Of a stretch of DNA of 64,000 bases, positions 8,856 through 17,061 are shown piece after piece (the first letter of the stretch is position 1; each line of letters opens with the position of its first letter). This stretch comes from Streptomyces sp. Je 1-369 (lineage in GTDB: Bacteria > Actinomycetota > Actinomycetes > Streptomycetales > Streptomycetaceae), in contig NZ_CP101750.1 in assembly GCF_026810505.1 (NCBI RefSeq), positions 1,145,448 to 1,209,447 on the forward strand, written 5' to 3'. Made by a program: the position numbers and the translations under genes. Below the pieces are notes generated by a model. The model made no database searches. It had not been told where the DNA came from and saw only the letters and a program-made list of their open reading frames with translations.

Positions 8856-9010
8856 GGGCCAGCTAGGGCCAGCTAGGTCCACCCTGCAGTTCGGCCGAAT
8901 TCAGGAGCAGAAAAGCCCAGGTCAGGCTAGCTAAGGCTAGCTTGTCGCCGTTTTACGCCCAACGCGAGGCGAACTAAGGCTAGACAAGCAGGGCTAACTG
9001 AGGCTAACTT
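8856..9010. promoter_or_regulatory. Immunity-region operator: 10-bp phased direct repeats
   Basis: Three pairs of tandem 10-mers lie between the divergent repressor and XRE genes: AGGGCCAGCT twice from 8855, AGGCTAGCTA plus AGGCTAGCTT at 8924-8943, and GGGCTAACTG plus AGGCTAACTT at 8991-9010. A single AAGGCTAGA is at 8976-8984. The 10-bp period puts each copy on the same helix face. The rare CTAG tetramer makes this cluster stand out in high-GC DNA. It is probably bound by the repressor, the Cro-like protein or the excisionase. Confidence 0.75.
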
Positions 9011-9016
9011 CCTGGC

Positions 9017-9265
9017 ATGCACCAACCGCTGACCTACACGGTCGACGGAGACGCGATCCGCACGGAGCGCATGCAGGCGGGGATGACGCGCAAGCAGCTG
9101 GCAGCAGCGGCGGGACTCAGCCGCCGCTACCTCTGCCACCTCGAAAACGGCACCCGTGACCGCATGAGCCCCCCGCTCTACATCGCTCTCCGCGCGGCCC
9201 TCGACACCACTGATGAACGCCTCAGCCCTCGCCCCACCGAGGCGGTTCCCCAAGAAGGGACATGA
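9017..9265 (+). CDS. Small XRE-family HTH protein (Cro/excision-control type)
   Basis: 82 aa, almost all one HTH_3 domain: IRTERMQAGMTRKQLAAAAGLSRRYLCHLENGTRDRMSPPLYIALRAAL. First gene of the rightward early operon, 7 bp after the last phased repeat, and opposite in direction to the repressor candidate. This is the Cro position. It overlaps the next gene by 4 bp (ATGA). Confidence 0.8.
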   Translation: MHQPLTYTVDGDAIRTERMQAGMTRKQLAAAAGLSRRYLCHLENGTRDRMSPPLYIALRAALDTTDERLSPRPTEAVPQEGT

Positions 9266-9552
9266 CGATGGCCACCAGGGCCTACGAGAAGTACGGGGTC
9301 CCCACCGCCCCCGCCGACCCGGACCAGGAGTACATGACGGTCCAGGAGACCGCCTACGTCCTGAAGTGCAGCGTCTCCTGGCTGCGTCGCCTTCTGGTGA
9401 CGCGGCCGGAGCTGTGCGGCCGGAACGGTGAGCGCGGACGGATCGTCACGGACCGCGTGCAGCGCAGCGGTATCCACGAGGCCCGCTCGGCGGGAGACCC
9501 GCGCACGGGCCGGTCACGGCCGACGCGCCGCAGGCGCCCCGTCACCAGCTGA
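9262..9552 (+). CDS. Candidate excisionase (MerR-like winged HTH)
   Basis: 96 aa. The central segment EYMTVQETAYVLKCSVSWLRRLLVTRPELCGRNGERGRIV fits the HTH_17/excisionase pattern (TVQEAAxxLxxSxxxVxR), followed by a basic Arg-rich tail. Translationally coupled to the XRE gene. A DNA-bending directionality factor for the tyrosine integrase is the expected role. An internal ATG at 9268 is an alternative start. Confidence 0.6.
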   Translation: MTMATRAYEKYGVPTAPADPDQEYMTVQETAYVLKCSVSWLRRLLVTRPELCGRNGERGRIVTDRVQRSGIHEARSAGDPRTGRSRPTRRRRPVTS

Positions 9553-9648
9553 CTCATCCCAAGAAATGCGCCGCGAGGCCGCTCCGACTTCCCGGCCTGA
9601 GCGACCCCACGACTACGGCGCCTCACCACAAGAGAAACGAGGTCACCG

Positions 9649-10101
9649 ATGACCACACAGCCTACTGATCTCCCGCGAGGAGATCGGCGTCCGGTGCTCG
9701 TCACCGGCTTCACCCTCCCCGCCCGCACGCCGAGGACCGTCCGCGAGGTGGAGCGGGCTGCGGCTCGGATTCTCGCCGCGAACGGTCTGCACCAGGGGGA
9801 TCTGATCCCGGACACGTTCAACCGTGAGCTGACGACCCCGCACGCCGAGCGGCCGATGTCGATCGTGGCCGCACTGAACTGCGCGACGACGGGCGATCCG
9901 CATCTGCCCTCCGATCTGTCGAAGGCTGCGATTGCGGCGCTCGCGCACCGCCTGCTCGTGAACGAGCTGGGGCCGTACGCCGAGGACGAGTTGGCGCTCG
10001 CCTGGCACGTGGACTCGTGGGGTGATGTCGAGGGTCGTACGACGGAGTCGGCGGTTGCGGTGCTGGAGGCGGCTGCGGACGCGTGCGGGGTGGCGGCATG
10101 A
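9649..10101 (+). CDS. DUF6197-like phage/actinobacterial protein
   Basis: 150 aa. The pattern VERAAARILAANGLHQGDLIPDTF, then PMSIVAALNCATTGDP, and HRLLVNELGPYAEDELALAWHVD resembles DUF6197 proteins, which are common in Streptomyces and have no known function. Start preceded by GAGG. It opens a run of genes that overlap by 1 or 4 bp. Confidence 0.6.
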   Translation: MTTQPTDLPRGDRRPVLVTGFTLPARTPRTVREVERAAARILAANGLHQGDLIPDTFNRELTTPHAERPMSIVAALNCATTGDPHLPSDLSKAAIAALAHRLLVNELGPYAEDELALAWHVDSWGDVEGRTTESAVAVLEAAADACGVAA

Positions 10102-10718
10102 CGCGCGAGGAGTTGCTGGCGCGAGCGCGCCGACACATGTGGGCGGCGTGGGCGTTGTCGGCCGAGGAGGTGGGGTCGCAGGCTGCGGAGACTCTGCTCG
10201 GTCTGGGGATGCTCGTTCCGGAGGGCGGCGCAGCGGAGTTGGAGCGTCTTCGGGCTCGGGTCGCCGAGTTGGAGGCGGAGCGGCACTCGACGAATGAGGC
10301 GCTCGACGACGCGGTGCAGGCGCTGCGGGCCCGGGCGTCGGACCGGTCGGCGGATCGGCTGACGCGGCTCCTGGCGCCCACGCAGGCCCTCCGCGAGGAC
10401 GAGCCCGCCGCTGAGGCGCAGCGGTTCGCGTACCGGGCCGAGCACCCGGACTCCGGCATCACCCTCGGCACGTACGCCAGCCGCAAGGTGGCCCGCAGGC
10501 ACTGCGAGACAGTCGCCCGCCGCGAAAACCCCGTTGCCACGTTCGAGTGGCGGCCGGACGGCCCGTGGCGCGAGGGCGACGACGGGGGGCCCGAGCCGGG
10601 CGAGTCCGAGGAGCTGTACGAGTACGGCACCCACGAGTCCTCGACGTGGAACCCGACGGGCTACGTCGTGACCCCGGTCGAGATCGCCTCCGCGTACGAC
10701 GAGGAGGCCGACGAATGA
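10098..10718 (+). CDS. Unknown early phage protein with coiled coil
   Basis: 206 aa from the ATG at 10098 that overlaps the preceding stop. A coiled-coil-prone segment (LERLRARVAELEAERHSTNEALDDAVQALRARA) lies at about residues 47-80. A second part, ITLGTYASRKVARRHCETVARREN, and an acidic C-terminus with GYVVTPVEIASAYDEEADE follow. No recognised family. Confidence 0.65.
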   Translation: MTREELLARARRHMWAAWALSAEEVGSQAAETLLGLGMLVPEGGAAELERLRARVAELEAERHSTNEALDDAVQALRARASDRSADRLTRLLAPTQALREDEPAAEAQRFAYRAEHPDSGITLGTYASRKVARRHCETVARRENPVATFEWRPDGPWREGDDGGPEPGESEELYEYGTHESSTWNPTGYVVTPVEIASAYDEEADE

Positions 10719-11092
10719 GCGCCGACCGCACGCCCGTCACCGGGCCTTTCCGTATCCACGTGGACGCCCGCCCGACCGGGGTCGGGATCGACGTGTCGCA
10801 CTACCTCACCGCGGTGGTCCTCGGCCTCGCGCAGGCGGCTGACGAGGACGGCAAGAGCCTCCTCGACGACCTGCGGTACATCGCCGAGTTGGCCCGGTCT
10901 GCCGCCCACCAGGGCTCGGACTCGCACGCCGCGCATGAGCGGGACGAGCGGGTCGCCGAGCTGCTGGCGGAGGTCGCGGACGACGGGGTGATCCCGGTGT
11001 ACGGGGAGCAGGTTGCGCGGCTGCGGGACCGGCTCGCGCTGCTGACGGCGCCGCGTCCGGTGCCGGGCCAGCGTGAGGCAGGTGCCGCGTGA
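10715..11092 (+). CDS. Unknown early phage protein
   Basis: 125 aa from the ATG at 10715 (4-bp overlap with the previous gene). Largely helical with no Cys cluster or recognised motif. Residues near 80-115 are Leu/Arg/Asp-rich. Tight coupling on both sides supports a real gene. Confidence 0.6.
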   Translation: MSADRTPVTGPFRIHVDARPTGVGIDVSHYLTAVVLGLAQAADEDGKSLLDDLRYIAELARSAAHQGSDSHAAHERDERVAELLAEVADDGVIPVYGEQVARLRDRLALLTAPRPVPGQREAGAA

Positions 11093-11460
11093 AGAAGCCC
11101 GCGAAGATCAACGGCCGCCTGACCATCACCGGTCCTGTCAGAGCGTTCTGGGACACGACGGACTACGCGGACGAGACCGCTGCGATGCGGTCCGAGGTCT
11201 GGCCCGCCGTGCAGAAGTTCCTCGCCGCGAACTACCCCGGCTACGGGGCGGCGTTCACTGCTGACGACATCACCCTGTGCACGCACTGCCGCTCGGAGTT
11301 CGAGGCGCTGACCGCCGACGAGGCGGCCGACGAGTCGACCCGGCAGGACGAGCACAGTGTCGAGGGCGAGCCGGTGTGCTGCTACGCGGCGATCGCCGAG
11401 TTCCGTGCCGAGCGAGGCATCACGCCGCTCGCGAACAGTCGGGGCGGTGATGTCGGATGA
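11089..11460 (+). CDS. Unknown early phage protein with Cys pairs
   Basis: 123 aa with GTG start overlapping the preceding TGA. It contains TLCTHCRSEFEAL and later EPVCCYAA, so a CxxC plus CC arrangement that may bind a metal. Overlaps the following gene by 4 bp. Confidence 0.6.
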   Translation: MKKPAKINGRLTITGPVRAFWDTTDYADETAAMRSEVWPAVQKFLAANYPGYGAAFTADDITLCTHCRSEFEALTADEAADESTRQDEHSVEGEPVCCYAAIAEFRAERGITPLANSRGGDVG

Positions 11461-12152
11461 GCGCCGCCATGGAACTGCACGTCGCGCTGTCGTTGCGGCT
11501 CGACGCTCACGAGGCGTACCGTCTGGCCTTCGCCTACGAGGCTGAGGCCCTCCGAAAGCAGGCCGCGACCCTCCGACGTGTCGAGCGTGAGGAGACCCCG
11601 GCAGACGCGTCCGGAGTGCGGGAGGGCCTCCTGCGCGCGGCACTCATCCTTGACGGGCACGCCGATCAGCTCGGCACGGTCGTGGGGAAGGCCACCGTCA
11701 CACCGGCGGCGACGGCCACTCCGGAACTGCTGCCCGAGACGGACACCACCGACCCGCTGATCGTGGACCGCTTCGACACCGCGATGGAGCCCGCCCCCGA
11801 GGACCCGCCCGTCCTCATCGTGGGCGCCGTCGCCGCCGACGGCCGCCCGGTCGCGCTGTTCTTCGACACGGAGGCGCGCGACAAGGTCGCCGCCTGGCTC
11901 GCCCCGAAGCCGACGCGCGACTCCGCCCGCGAGCGCCGCCTGGAGCAGCTGCTCGACACCATCCGCACCCACGGCGGCCGCTGGACCACCAGCCGCGTGC
12001 AGGACATGCGTCGCCGCCGGGGGCAGACCGCGCAGCGCGGCACCGCCCGCCACGACCTCGCCGAGCTCCACGGCCGAGGCCACCTCGTCGAGCACGGCCC
12101 GGTCGACGGCCGCTACTACACCCTCGCGACGCGGGAGGACCGCCGTGCCTGA
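11457..12152 (+). CDS. Unknown phage protein with C-terminal winged-helix-like region
   Basis: 231 aa. Residues 1-70 are helical (LRLDAHEAYRLAFAYEAEALRKQ). The C-terminal 70 residues, LEQLLDTIRTHGGRWTTSRVQDMRRRRGQTAQRGTARHDLAELHGRGHLVEHGP, read like a winged helix of the kind that precedes dissociable DNA-binding modules. The next gene encodes another short wHTH. Confidence 0.55.
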   Translation: MSAAMELHVALSLRLDAHEAYRLAFAYEAEALRKQAATLRRVEREETPADASGVREGLLRAALILDGHADQLGTVVGKATVTPAATATPELLPETDTTDPLIVDRFDTAMEPAPEDPPVLIVGAVAADGRPVALFFDTEARDKVAAWLAPKPTRDSARERRLEQLLDTIRTHGGRWTTSRVQDMRRRRGQTAQRGTARHDLAELHGRGHLVEHGPVDGRYYTLATREDRRA

Positions 12153-12369
12153 CCAGACCACGCGCCGCGCCTGGCTCCTCACCGCCATACAGCGCGAGTC
12201 CGGCCCCATCACCACGCAGCGCGCCGCGCAGCTGCTCGCCACCACGACGTGGAGCTGCCACCGCAACACCGCCCGGAAGGAGCTCCGCTCGCTCAGCCAG
12301 CGAGGTCTCCTCCGGCCGGTGGACGTCGACGGCCGCCGCACCTACCACCCCGCCAGGGGGCACCGATGA
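12145..12369 (+). CDS. Small winged-helix DNA-binding protein
   Basis: 74 aa. The segment ITTQRAAQLLATTTWSCHRNTARKELRSLSQRGLLRPVDVDGRRTYHP has the recognition helix and beta-wing of a wHTH. Its start lies 8 bp inside the preceding gene. Probably a phage regulator. Confidence 0.6.
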   Translation: MPDQTTRRAWLLTAIQRESGPITTQRAAQLLATTTWSCHRNTARKELRSLSQRGLLRPVDVDGRRTYHPARGHR

Positions 12370-12791
12370 ACCGCAACGACTTCTACCGCCAGCACGTGTC
12401 CCGAGCCGCCACGCACCTCAACCTGCCCCTGACCGTCAGGCAGACGCAGGACCTGGCCGACCAGCTCTCGACGCAGATCGAGGCGGCCAGGCGCAACGTC
12501 ACGCTGACAGCCACGTCGCTAAGCCCGCAGACGGCGGCGGTGCTCCAGGCAATCGCCGCAGGTGAAACCAGCCTCGAGACCGCGCGACGCATGTGTCTGA
12601 GCGAGGACACGATCAAGACGCACAAACGGCGGCTCTACCGGCGGCTGGGGGCCAAGACCGGTGCGCAGGCGGTGTTCAAGGCCCTCTCGCAGGGGCTGCT
12701 TGCCCCTGCGGGGGGCTGGGCCCGGCCAGCCGACACAGCACGGGCCGATGCTCTCAACTCCCCTCCCACGAACTCGAAGGGCGGTGCCTGA
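12366..12791 (+). CDS. LuxR-type HTH protein
   Basis: 141 aa from the ATG at 12366. Residues 58-110 hold LSPQTAAVLQAIAAGETSLETARRMCLSEDTIKTHKRRLYRRLGAKTGAQAVFKAL, a good GerE/LuxR HTH with the TIKTHKRRLYRRLG recognition helix. It has no receiver domain. A transcription factor acting within the phage programme or on host promoters is likely. The stop overlaps the next ATG (TGATG). Confidence 0.75.
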   Translation: MNRNDFYRQHVSRAATHLNLPLTVRQTQDLADQLSTQIEAARRNVTLTATSLSPQTAAVLQAIAAGETSLETARRMCLSEDTIKTHKRRLYRRLGAKTGAQAVFKALSQGLLAPAGGWARPADTARADALNSPPTNSKGGA

Positions 12792-13054
12792 TGGCGACCG
12801 GACCCGAGCACTACCTGGAGGCCGAGCGCATCCTCGCGACCTGCACGACAGACAGCGGCGCACTCGTGCTCGACGACGGCACCGCCGAAGTCCTCGCCGC
12901 GGCGCAGGTCCGCGCGACACTCGCCCTCGCCGCCGCGACCGCGATGGGCGCTCCGCTCGACGGCGAGGCCGACAGCGGCCTCCCGCACCGTGACGCTCAG
13001 GCGTGGTGGGACGTGGCCGGGGTCAAGCCGCCGAAGCGCGGTGATGCCGGATGA
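12791..13054 (+). CDS. Unknown small early protein
   Basis: 87 aa from the ATG at 12791. The sequence EHYLEAERILATCTT and VLAAAQVRATLALAAATAM resembles short helical proteins found beside phage exonuclease genes. It sits immediately upstream of the PD-(D/E)XK nuclease gene. Confidence 0.55.
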   Translation: MATGPEHYLEAERILATCTTDSGALVLDDGTAEVLAAAQVRATLALAAATAMGAPLDGEADSGLPHRDAQAWWDVAGVKPPKRGDAG

Positions 13055-13932
13055 CGACGACCGCGCAGGCCGGGGCTTCGGCCCCGGCCGCCGGCCCCGA
13101 CCGGATCCCCCGCCCCTCGCAGGGCTGGTACCGCGTCCCCGGCACCGACATCAAGCTCCGCCGCGTCACCACGATCCTGTCGCAGGGGTTCCCGAAGCCA
13201 CAGCTCGTGTTCTGGGCCGCGAACCTCACCGCGCAGGATGCGTTCGCCACGCTCCCCAAGCTCGTCGCTGCCTCGCTGCGCCCCGCCGACCGGGAGGAGG
13301 CCTACGACTGGCTCCGCAAGGGCCACATCCGCAAGAAGAACGAGCGCGCCGAGATCGGCGGCGCCGTCCACGACGTCATCGAGGCGCACGTCCTCGGCCA
13401 GCCGGTCCCGGAGTCCTTCCTCACCGACGACGAGATCGCCCCGTTCGTCGATCAGTTCCTCCGCTTCGTCGACGAGTGGGAGATCACCTTCGAGGCCTCC
13501 GAGATGGTCGTCGGGAACCTCACCGACGGGTGGGCTGGAACGCTCGACTACCTCTTCCGCTCACCCCGCGTCGCGGCCGCGCTGAAGGTGCCCGTCACGA
13601 CGCTGTTCGTCGGCGACACCAAGACCGGCGGCGAGCTCGACGAGAAAGGCGTCTACCCCGAAGCCGGGGCGCAGATGGCCGCGTACCGCCGCGCTGAGGT
13701 CGCTTGGCTCCGTGACGGCACACAGATGCCCATGCCCAAGGTGCACGACGTCGGGATCGTCCTGCACCTGCGCCCCGAGGGCTACCGCCCGATGCCGCTG
13801 AAGTGCGGCGACGACGTGTACGAGGCGTTCCGCCACGTGCAGGCCCTCGCCGAGTTCCAGCGCGTGTTGTCCAAGTCCGTCGTCGGCGCCCCGCTCACGC
13901 TGCCCGACCTCGCAGAAGGGACGGCTGCCTGA
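13051..13932 (+). CDS. PD-(D/E)XK exonuclease (Cas4/RecB-like)
   Basis: 293 aa. Nuclease core motifs in order: AEIGGAVHDVIEAHV (Glu/His at the domain start), GWAGTLDYLF (catalytic Asp) and VGDTKTGGEL (D-x-K). A C-terminal QMAAYRRAE follows, as in RecB/Cas4-family enzymes. It likely resects phage DNA ends for recombination with the proteins encoded next to it. Overlaps the previous gene by 4 bp and the next by 1 bp. Confidence 0.75.
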   Translation: MTTTAQAGASAPAAGPDRIPRPSQGWYRVPGTDIKLRRVTTILSQGFPKPQLVFWAANLTAQDAFATLPKLVAASLRPADREEAYDWLRKGHIRKKNERAEIGGAVHDVIEAHVLGQPVPESFLTDDEIAPFVDQFLRFVDEWEITFEASEMVVGNLTDGWAGTLDYLFRSPRVAAALKVPVTTLFVGDTKTGGELDEKGVYPEAGAQMAAYRRAEVAWLRDGTQMPMPKVHDVGIVLHLRPEGYRPMPLKCGDDVYEAFRHVQALAEFQRVLSKSVVGAPLTLPDLAEGTAA

Positions 13933-15041
13933 TGCCGATCCTTGTTCTCCAGCAACGGCTCCGCGAGTTGGGCCGCATCCGCATCGGGCAGAAGGTCGCC
14001 ACAGCCAAGGGCGGCACCCGCCCGGCGAAGCTCGACCGCTTCCGCCTGACCTCCCCATCGCGCGAGCTGCTCGACCGGGTCGCCGCGAAGTACGGCGGCA
14101 CCGTCGCCCCATGGACCCCCGAGGGCGGCGCCGCACAGTACGAGGTCATCACCGACGCCAAGCGCATGCCCATCCACGTGCCGCCGCAGCCCGTCACCCA
14201 GTACTTCGAGCTGTGGTCCGGCGGCGGCTGCCAGCGCCGCTGCGACGGCGTCACCGAGCTGCTGAAGGACCGGCCGTGCATCTGCGGCCCGGACCCCGAG
14301 CAGCGGCAGTGCAAGCCCACCACCCGCCTGAACGTCGTCCTCTCCGAGATCGAGGGCGTCGGCGTGTGGCGCCTGGAGTCCCACGGCTACTACGCGGCCC
14401 TCGAACTGCCCGGCGTGGCCGAGCTGCTGGCGCAGGCCGGCGGCTACGTCGAGGCGTTCCTCGGCCTGGAGCAGCGCACCGCGAAGCGTGACGGGAAAAC
14501 GCACCACTGGATGGTCCCGACGATCGACGTGGCCGTGACCCCGGCCGCCCTGATGTCGGGTAGCGCGGCCGGTCCAGCGCTCGCAGGCGGTCCGCAGCGA
14601 GCGGCCCTTGAGGCGCCCCGCCCTGACTACGTCCAGCTGGCGTCTGTGGCGGACACGGCCGACGAGGTAAGGCAGATCTTCAAGCAGGCCGCGAAGGCCG
14701 GGCACATGACGAAGGAGGTCGGCGACGCGCTTACCGCGCGGGCTGCCGAGCTCGGCGCGCCCCGCAAGAGCGAGCCTCCTGCCCCGCCCCCCGCCCCGGA
14801 TCCGACGACGTCGGTCCCGGACGAGGCCGACGACGAGGTGCACGACGTCGAGGTCGTCGAGGACGACGACGTTGAAGGCCTCTGGTTCCAGATCATCGCC
14901 GCCGCCGGGCCGCGCGGATGGACCACCGAGCAGGTCGAGGCCAAGTTCTCCGAGCACAACGGCGGACTGATGCCCGCCACCGCCTCGGCCGAACGCCTCA
15001 CCGCGTTCCTCACCGCGGTCAAGGCCGGTGAGATCCGATGA
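13932..15041 (+). CDS. phiC31 Gp3-like protein (recombination-directionality-factor superfamily)
   Basis: 369 aa. Middle region: QYFELWSGGG, CQRRCDGVTELLKDRPCICG, then QCKPTTRLNVVLSE and VWRLESHGYYAALELPGV. The CDGV...RPCxC cluster and the following G-x-W/F-R-x-E/F-S segment match the pattern I know from Gp3-like proteins. A C-terminal acidic linker (EVHDVEVVEDDDVEG) leads to a small domain absent from phiC31 Gp3. The phage has a tyrosine integrase, so a DNA-metabolism role next to the exonuclease is more likely than serine-integrase control. Confidence 0.6.
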   Translation: MPILVLQQRLRELGRIRIGQKVATAKGGTRPAKLDRFRLTSPSRELLDRVAAKYGGTVAPWTPEGGAAQYEVITDAKRMPIHVPPQPVTQYFELWSGGGCQRRCDGVTELLKDRPCICGPDPEQRQCKPTTRLNVVLSEIEGVGVWRLESHGYYAALELPGVAELLAQAGGYVEAFLGLEQRTAKRDGKTHHWMVPTIDVAVTPAALMSGSAAGPALAGGPQRAALEAPRPDYVQLASVADTADEVRQIFKQAAKAGHMTKEVGDALTARAAELGAPRKSEPPAPPPAPDPTTSVPDEADDEVHDVEVVEDDDVEGLWFQIIAAAGPRGWTTEQVEAKFSEHNGGLMPATASAERLTAFLTAVKAGEIR

Positions 15042-15790
15042 CCTTCGCCACCATCCGCAAGACCGCCTTCGACACCGAGACCACCGGCCCCGACCCGACC
15101 CAGGACCGCATCGTCACCGCGGCCCTCGTCGTACGCGGCGGCGGCCGGGACGACAAGGTCATGTCCTGGCTCATCAACCCCGGCATCCCGATCCCCGCCG
15201 AAGCCACCGAGGTCCACGGCATCGACGACGCGCAGGCCGCTGAGGGTGCCGACCCGAAGGAAGCCCTCGACGACATCGCCGGGAACCTGACCGCTGCCCT
15301 GCGGTATGGCATGCCGCTCATTGCGTTCAACCTCAGCTTCGACTGGACGGTCCTGGCCTGCGAGCTGGCGCGCAACGGGCTGCCGTCGATGACCGAGCGG
15401 CTCCCCGGCGTGTCCGCGCTGCCCCTGGTGGACCCGCACGTCATCGACAAGCAAGTCGACAAGTACGTCAAGGGCACGGGCATGCGGAAGCTCAAGCCCA
15501 CCGCAGAGCGGTACGGCGTGGAGCTGGAGGACTGGCACACCGCGGAGGCCGACGCGCTGGCGGCCCTGCTGATCGCCGAGGCGCAGTTCGCGAAGTTCTC
15601 GCGCCAGCTCGGTGCGATGGGTCCGCAGCAGCTGTTCGCCGCGCAGAAGGCCTGGCGTGCGGAGCAGCAGGCGAGCTTGCAGGACTGGTTCCGGAAGAAG
15701 GCGACGCCGGAGCAGGGCGGCGACCCGAACAAAGTGATCGACGGGTCCTGGCCGCTCATCCCGGCCCCGCGCCAGGCAGGTGACCGCTGA
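15038..15790 (+). CDS. DnaQ-like DEDDh 3'-5' exonuclease
   Basis: 250 aa. Exo I: AFDTETTGPDP. Exo II: LIAFNLSFDWTVL. Exo III: DWHTAEADALAALL, with the H-x4-D spacing of DEDDh enzymes. The middle VHGIDD is also typical. It could proofread, trim or degrade DNA in phage replication or repair. Coupled to the Gp3-like gene. Confidence 0.85.
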   Translation: MTFATIRKTAFDTETTGPDPTQDRIVTAALVVRGGGRDDKVMSWLINPGIPIPAEATEVHGIDDAQAAEGADPKEALDDIAGNLTAALRYGMPLIAFNLSFDWTVLACELARNGLPSMTERLPGVSALPLVDPHVIDKQVDKYVKGTGMRKLKPTAERYGVELEDWHTAEADALAALLIAEAQFAKFSRQLGAMGPQQLFAAQKAWRAEQQASLQDWFRKKATPEQGGDPNKVIDGSWPLIPAPRQAGDR

Positions 15791-16197
15791 TGTGGGGCCT
15801 CACCATCCGGCGCCGACGGGACTGGCTCGTGCATGAACTGCACGCCCGTCTCCAGCGCGCCGAAGCCGAGCGCGATGCCGCACTCACCGCGGCCGCCGAA
15901 GCGGAGGCAGCCGCCATCCGCACCGCGGGCCGCAACACGATCCTCGCCGAACAGGTCGAGCGGCTGACCGCCGCTGAAGCCGCGCACGACGCGGACATCG
16001 AGGAGCAGGCCGACCGCATCGACCGCCTGATCCGCGCCTGCGTCCGCTACCGAGCCGACCTCGCCCGCGGGTCCCGTGACCTGACCCGGCTCCAGACCCG
16101 CCTCGACGACGTCCTCGGCCTCACCGCCCCGGCGGTCGAGGCAGGCGCGAACTGGCAGAAGCGCCGCTCGGACACGTTCCGCGGAGGTGTCGCATGA
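15790..16197 (+). CDS. Coiled-coil phage protein
   Basis: 135 aa with ATG overlapping the previous stop (TGATG). Continuous heptad-like Ala/Glu/Arg-rich sequence from residue 15 to about 110 (RLQRAEAERDAALTAAAEAE and so on). No catalytic motif. Function unknown. Confidence 0.6.
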   Translation: MWGLTIRRRRDWLVHELHARLQRAEAERDAALTAAAEAEAAAIRTAGRNTILAEQVERLTAAEAAHDADIEEQADRIDRLIRACVRYRADLARGSRDLTRLQTRLDDVLGLTAPAVEAGANWQKRRSDTFRGGVA

Positions 16198-16451
16198 GCC
16201 CCCTCGCCGTCATGCGGCGCCTCTTCCACGGGACCGGCCGCCACCGCGCCGAGCCGTCCTTCCCGCCGACCGACGAGTCGCCCGAGCTGCTCGACGAGCA
16301 GGCCCTCGCCGAGGCGATCGAGGACGGCGACATCGAAGCCAACGACTTCGCGTTCTGCGGCGCCGAACAGCGCGAGACGTTCCACGCCATCCACACCGAC
16401 GGCAGCCGCACTTGCTGGACGTGCGGGACGACCACGGCAGGTGACCAGTGA
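16194..16451 (+). CDS. Small protein with C-terminal Cys pair
   Basis: 85 aa. An acidic middle (SPELLDEQALAEAIEDGDIEANDFAFCG) precedes TCWTCGTTT, a CxxC plus an upstream Cys. Possible zinc ribbon. Overlaps neighbours by 4 bp each side. Confidence 0.55.
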   Translation: MSPLAVMRRLFHGTGRHRAEPSFPPTDESPELLDEQALAEAIEDGDIEANDFAFCGAEQRETFHAIHTDGSRTCWTCGTTTAGDQ

Positions 16452-16651
16452 CCACCACTCGCCGAGTCGGCCACCTCGACATCGACGGCGTCGACGCCGT
16501 CTGCACCGGCCGCATCACCGCCGAGCAGGCCGAGAAGGTCAGCGACTTGGTCGACGAGCGCGCCGTCGACGCCTCCGACCGCGCGGACCTCCTCGACGCT
16601 CTCGGCCTCACCAACACCCGCAAGACCAGCCGGAAGATCAAGGGGGATTGA
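16448..16651 (+). CDS. Small unknown phage protein
   Basis: 67 aa, GTG start overlapping the preceding TGA. DIDGVDAVCTGRITAEQAEKVSDLVDERAVDASDRADLLDALGL is helical and acidic, ending in a basic RKTSRKIKGD tail. Family not recognised. Confidence 0.5.
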   Translation: MTTTRRVGHLDIDGVDAVCTGRITAEQAEKVSDLVDERAVDASDRADLLDALGLTNTRKTSRKIKGD

Positions 16652-16653
16652 CC

Positions 16654-17061
16654 ATGGGCTACACCACGCACGTCCAAGGCGAGTTCACTATCGGGCCGCC
16701 CCTCACCTGGAACGAGATCCAGGCCAGCCCTTTCGAGCCTGTCGGGCGCGGCCGGTACGGCGCGGTGGATATCGACCTCGACCTCCGTGTCGAGGAGAGC
16801 TCCGTCGACACCGACGAGGGCACTCTCGTCCGCCGTACCGGGACGGCCTTCGTCATGCGGCACATCGACGAGTACCGGGCACGCGATCTCGTCGAACAGG
16901 TACAGCGCTGCATCGACCTGTTCCCCGGCCACACGTTCACCGGCCGCCTGGACTGTGAGGGCGACGAGAACACCGACCTGTGGCGCGTCGTGGTCCGCGA
17001 CGGCCGCGCGGTCCGTATCGAGCCCCGCATCATCTGGCCCGACGAGGACGGTACCCAGTGA
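16654..17061 (+). CDS. DUF6205 family protein
   Basis: 135 aa from the ATG at 16654. MGYTTHVQGEFTIGPPLTWNEIQASPF is the DUF6205 opening. The middle, DLVEQVQRCIDLFPGHTFTGRLDCEGDENTDLWRVVV, and the ending RIEPRIIWPDE also fit. The family is common in Streptomyces and actinophages and has no known function. Confidence 0.75.
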   Translation: MGYTTHVQGEFTIGPPLTWNEIQASPFEPVGRGRYGAVDIDLDLRVEESSVDTDEGTLVRRTGTAFVMRHIDEYRARDLVEQVQRCIDLFPGHTFTGRLDCEGDENTDLWRVVVRDGRAVRIEPRIIWPDEDGTQ

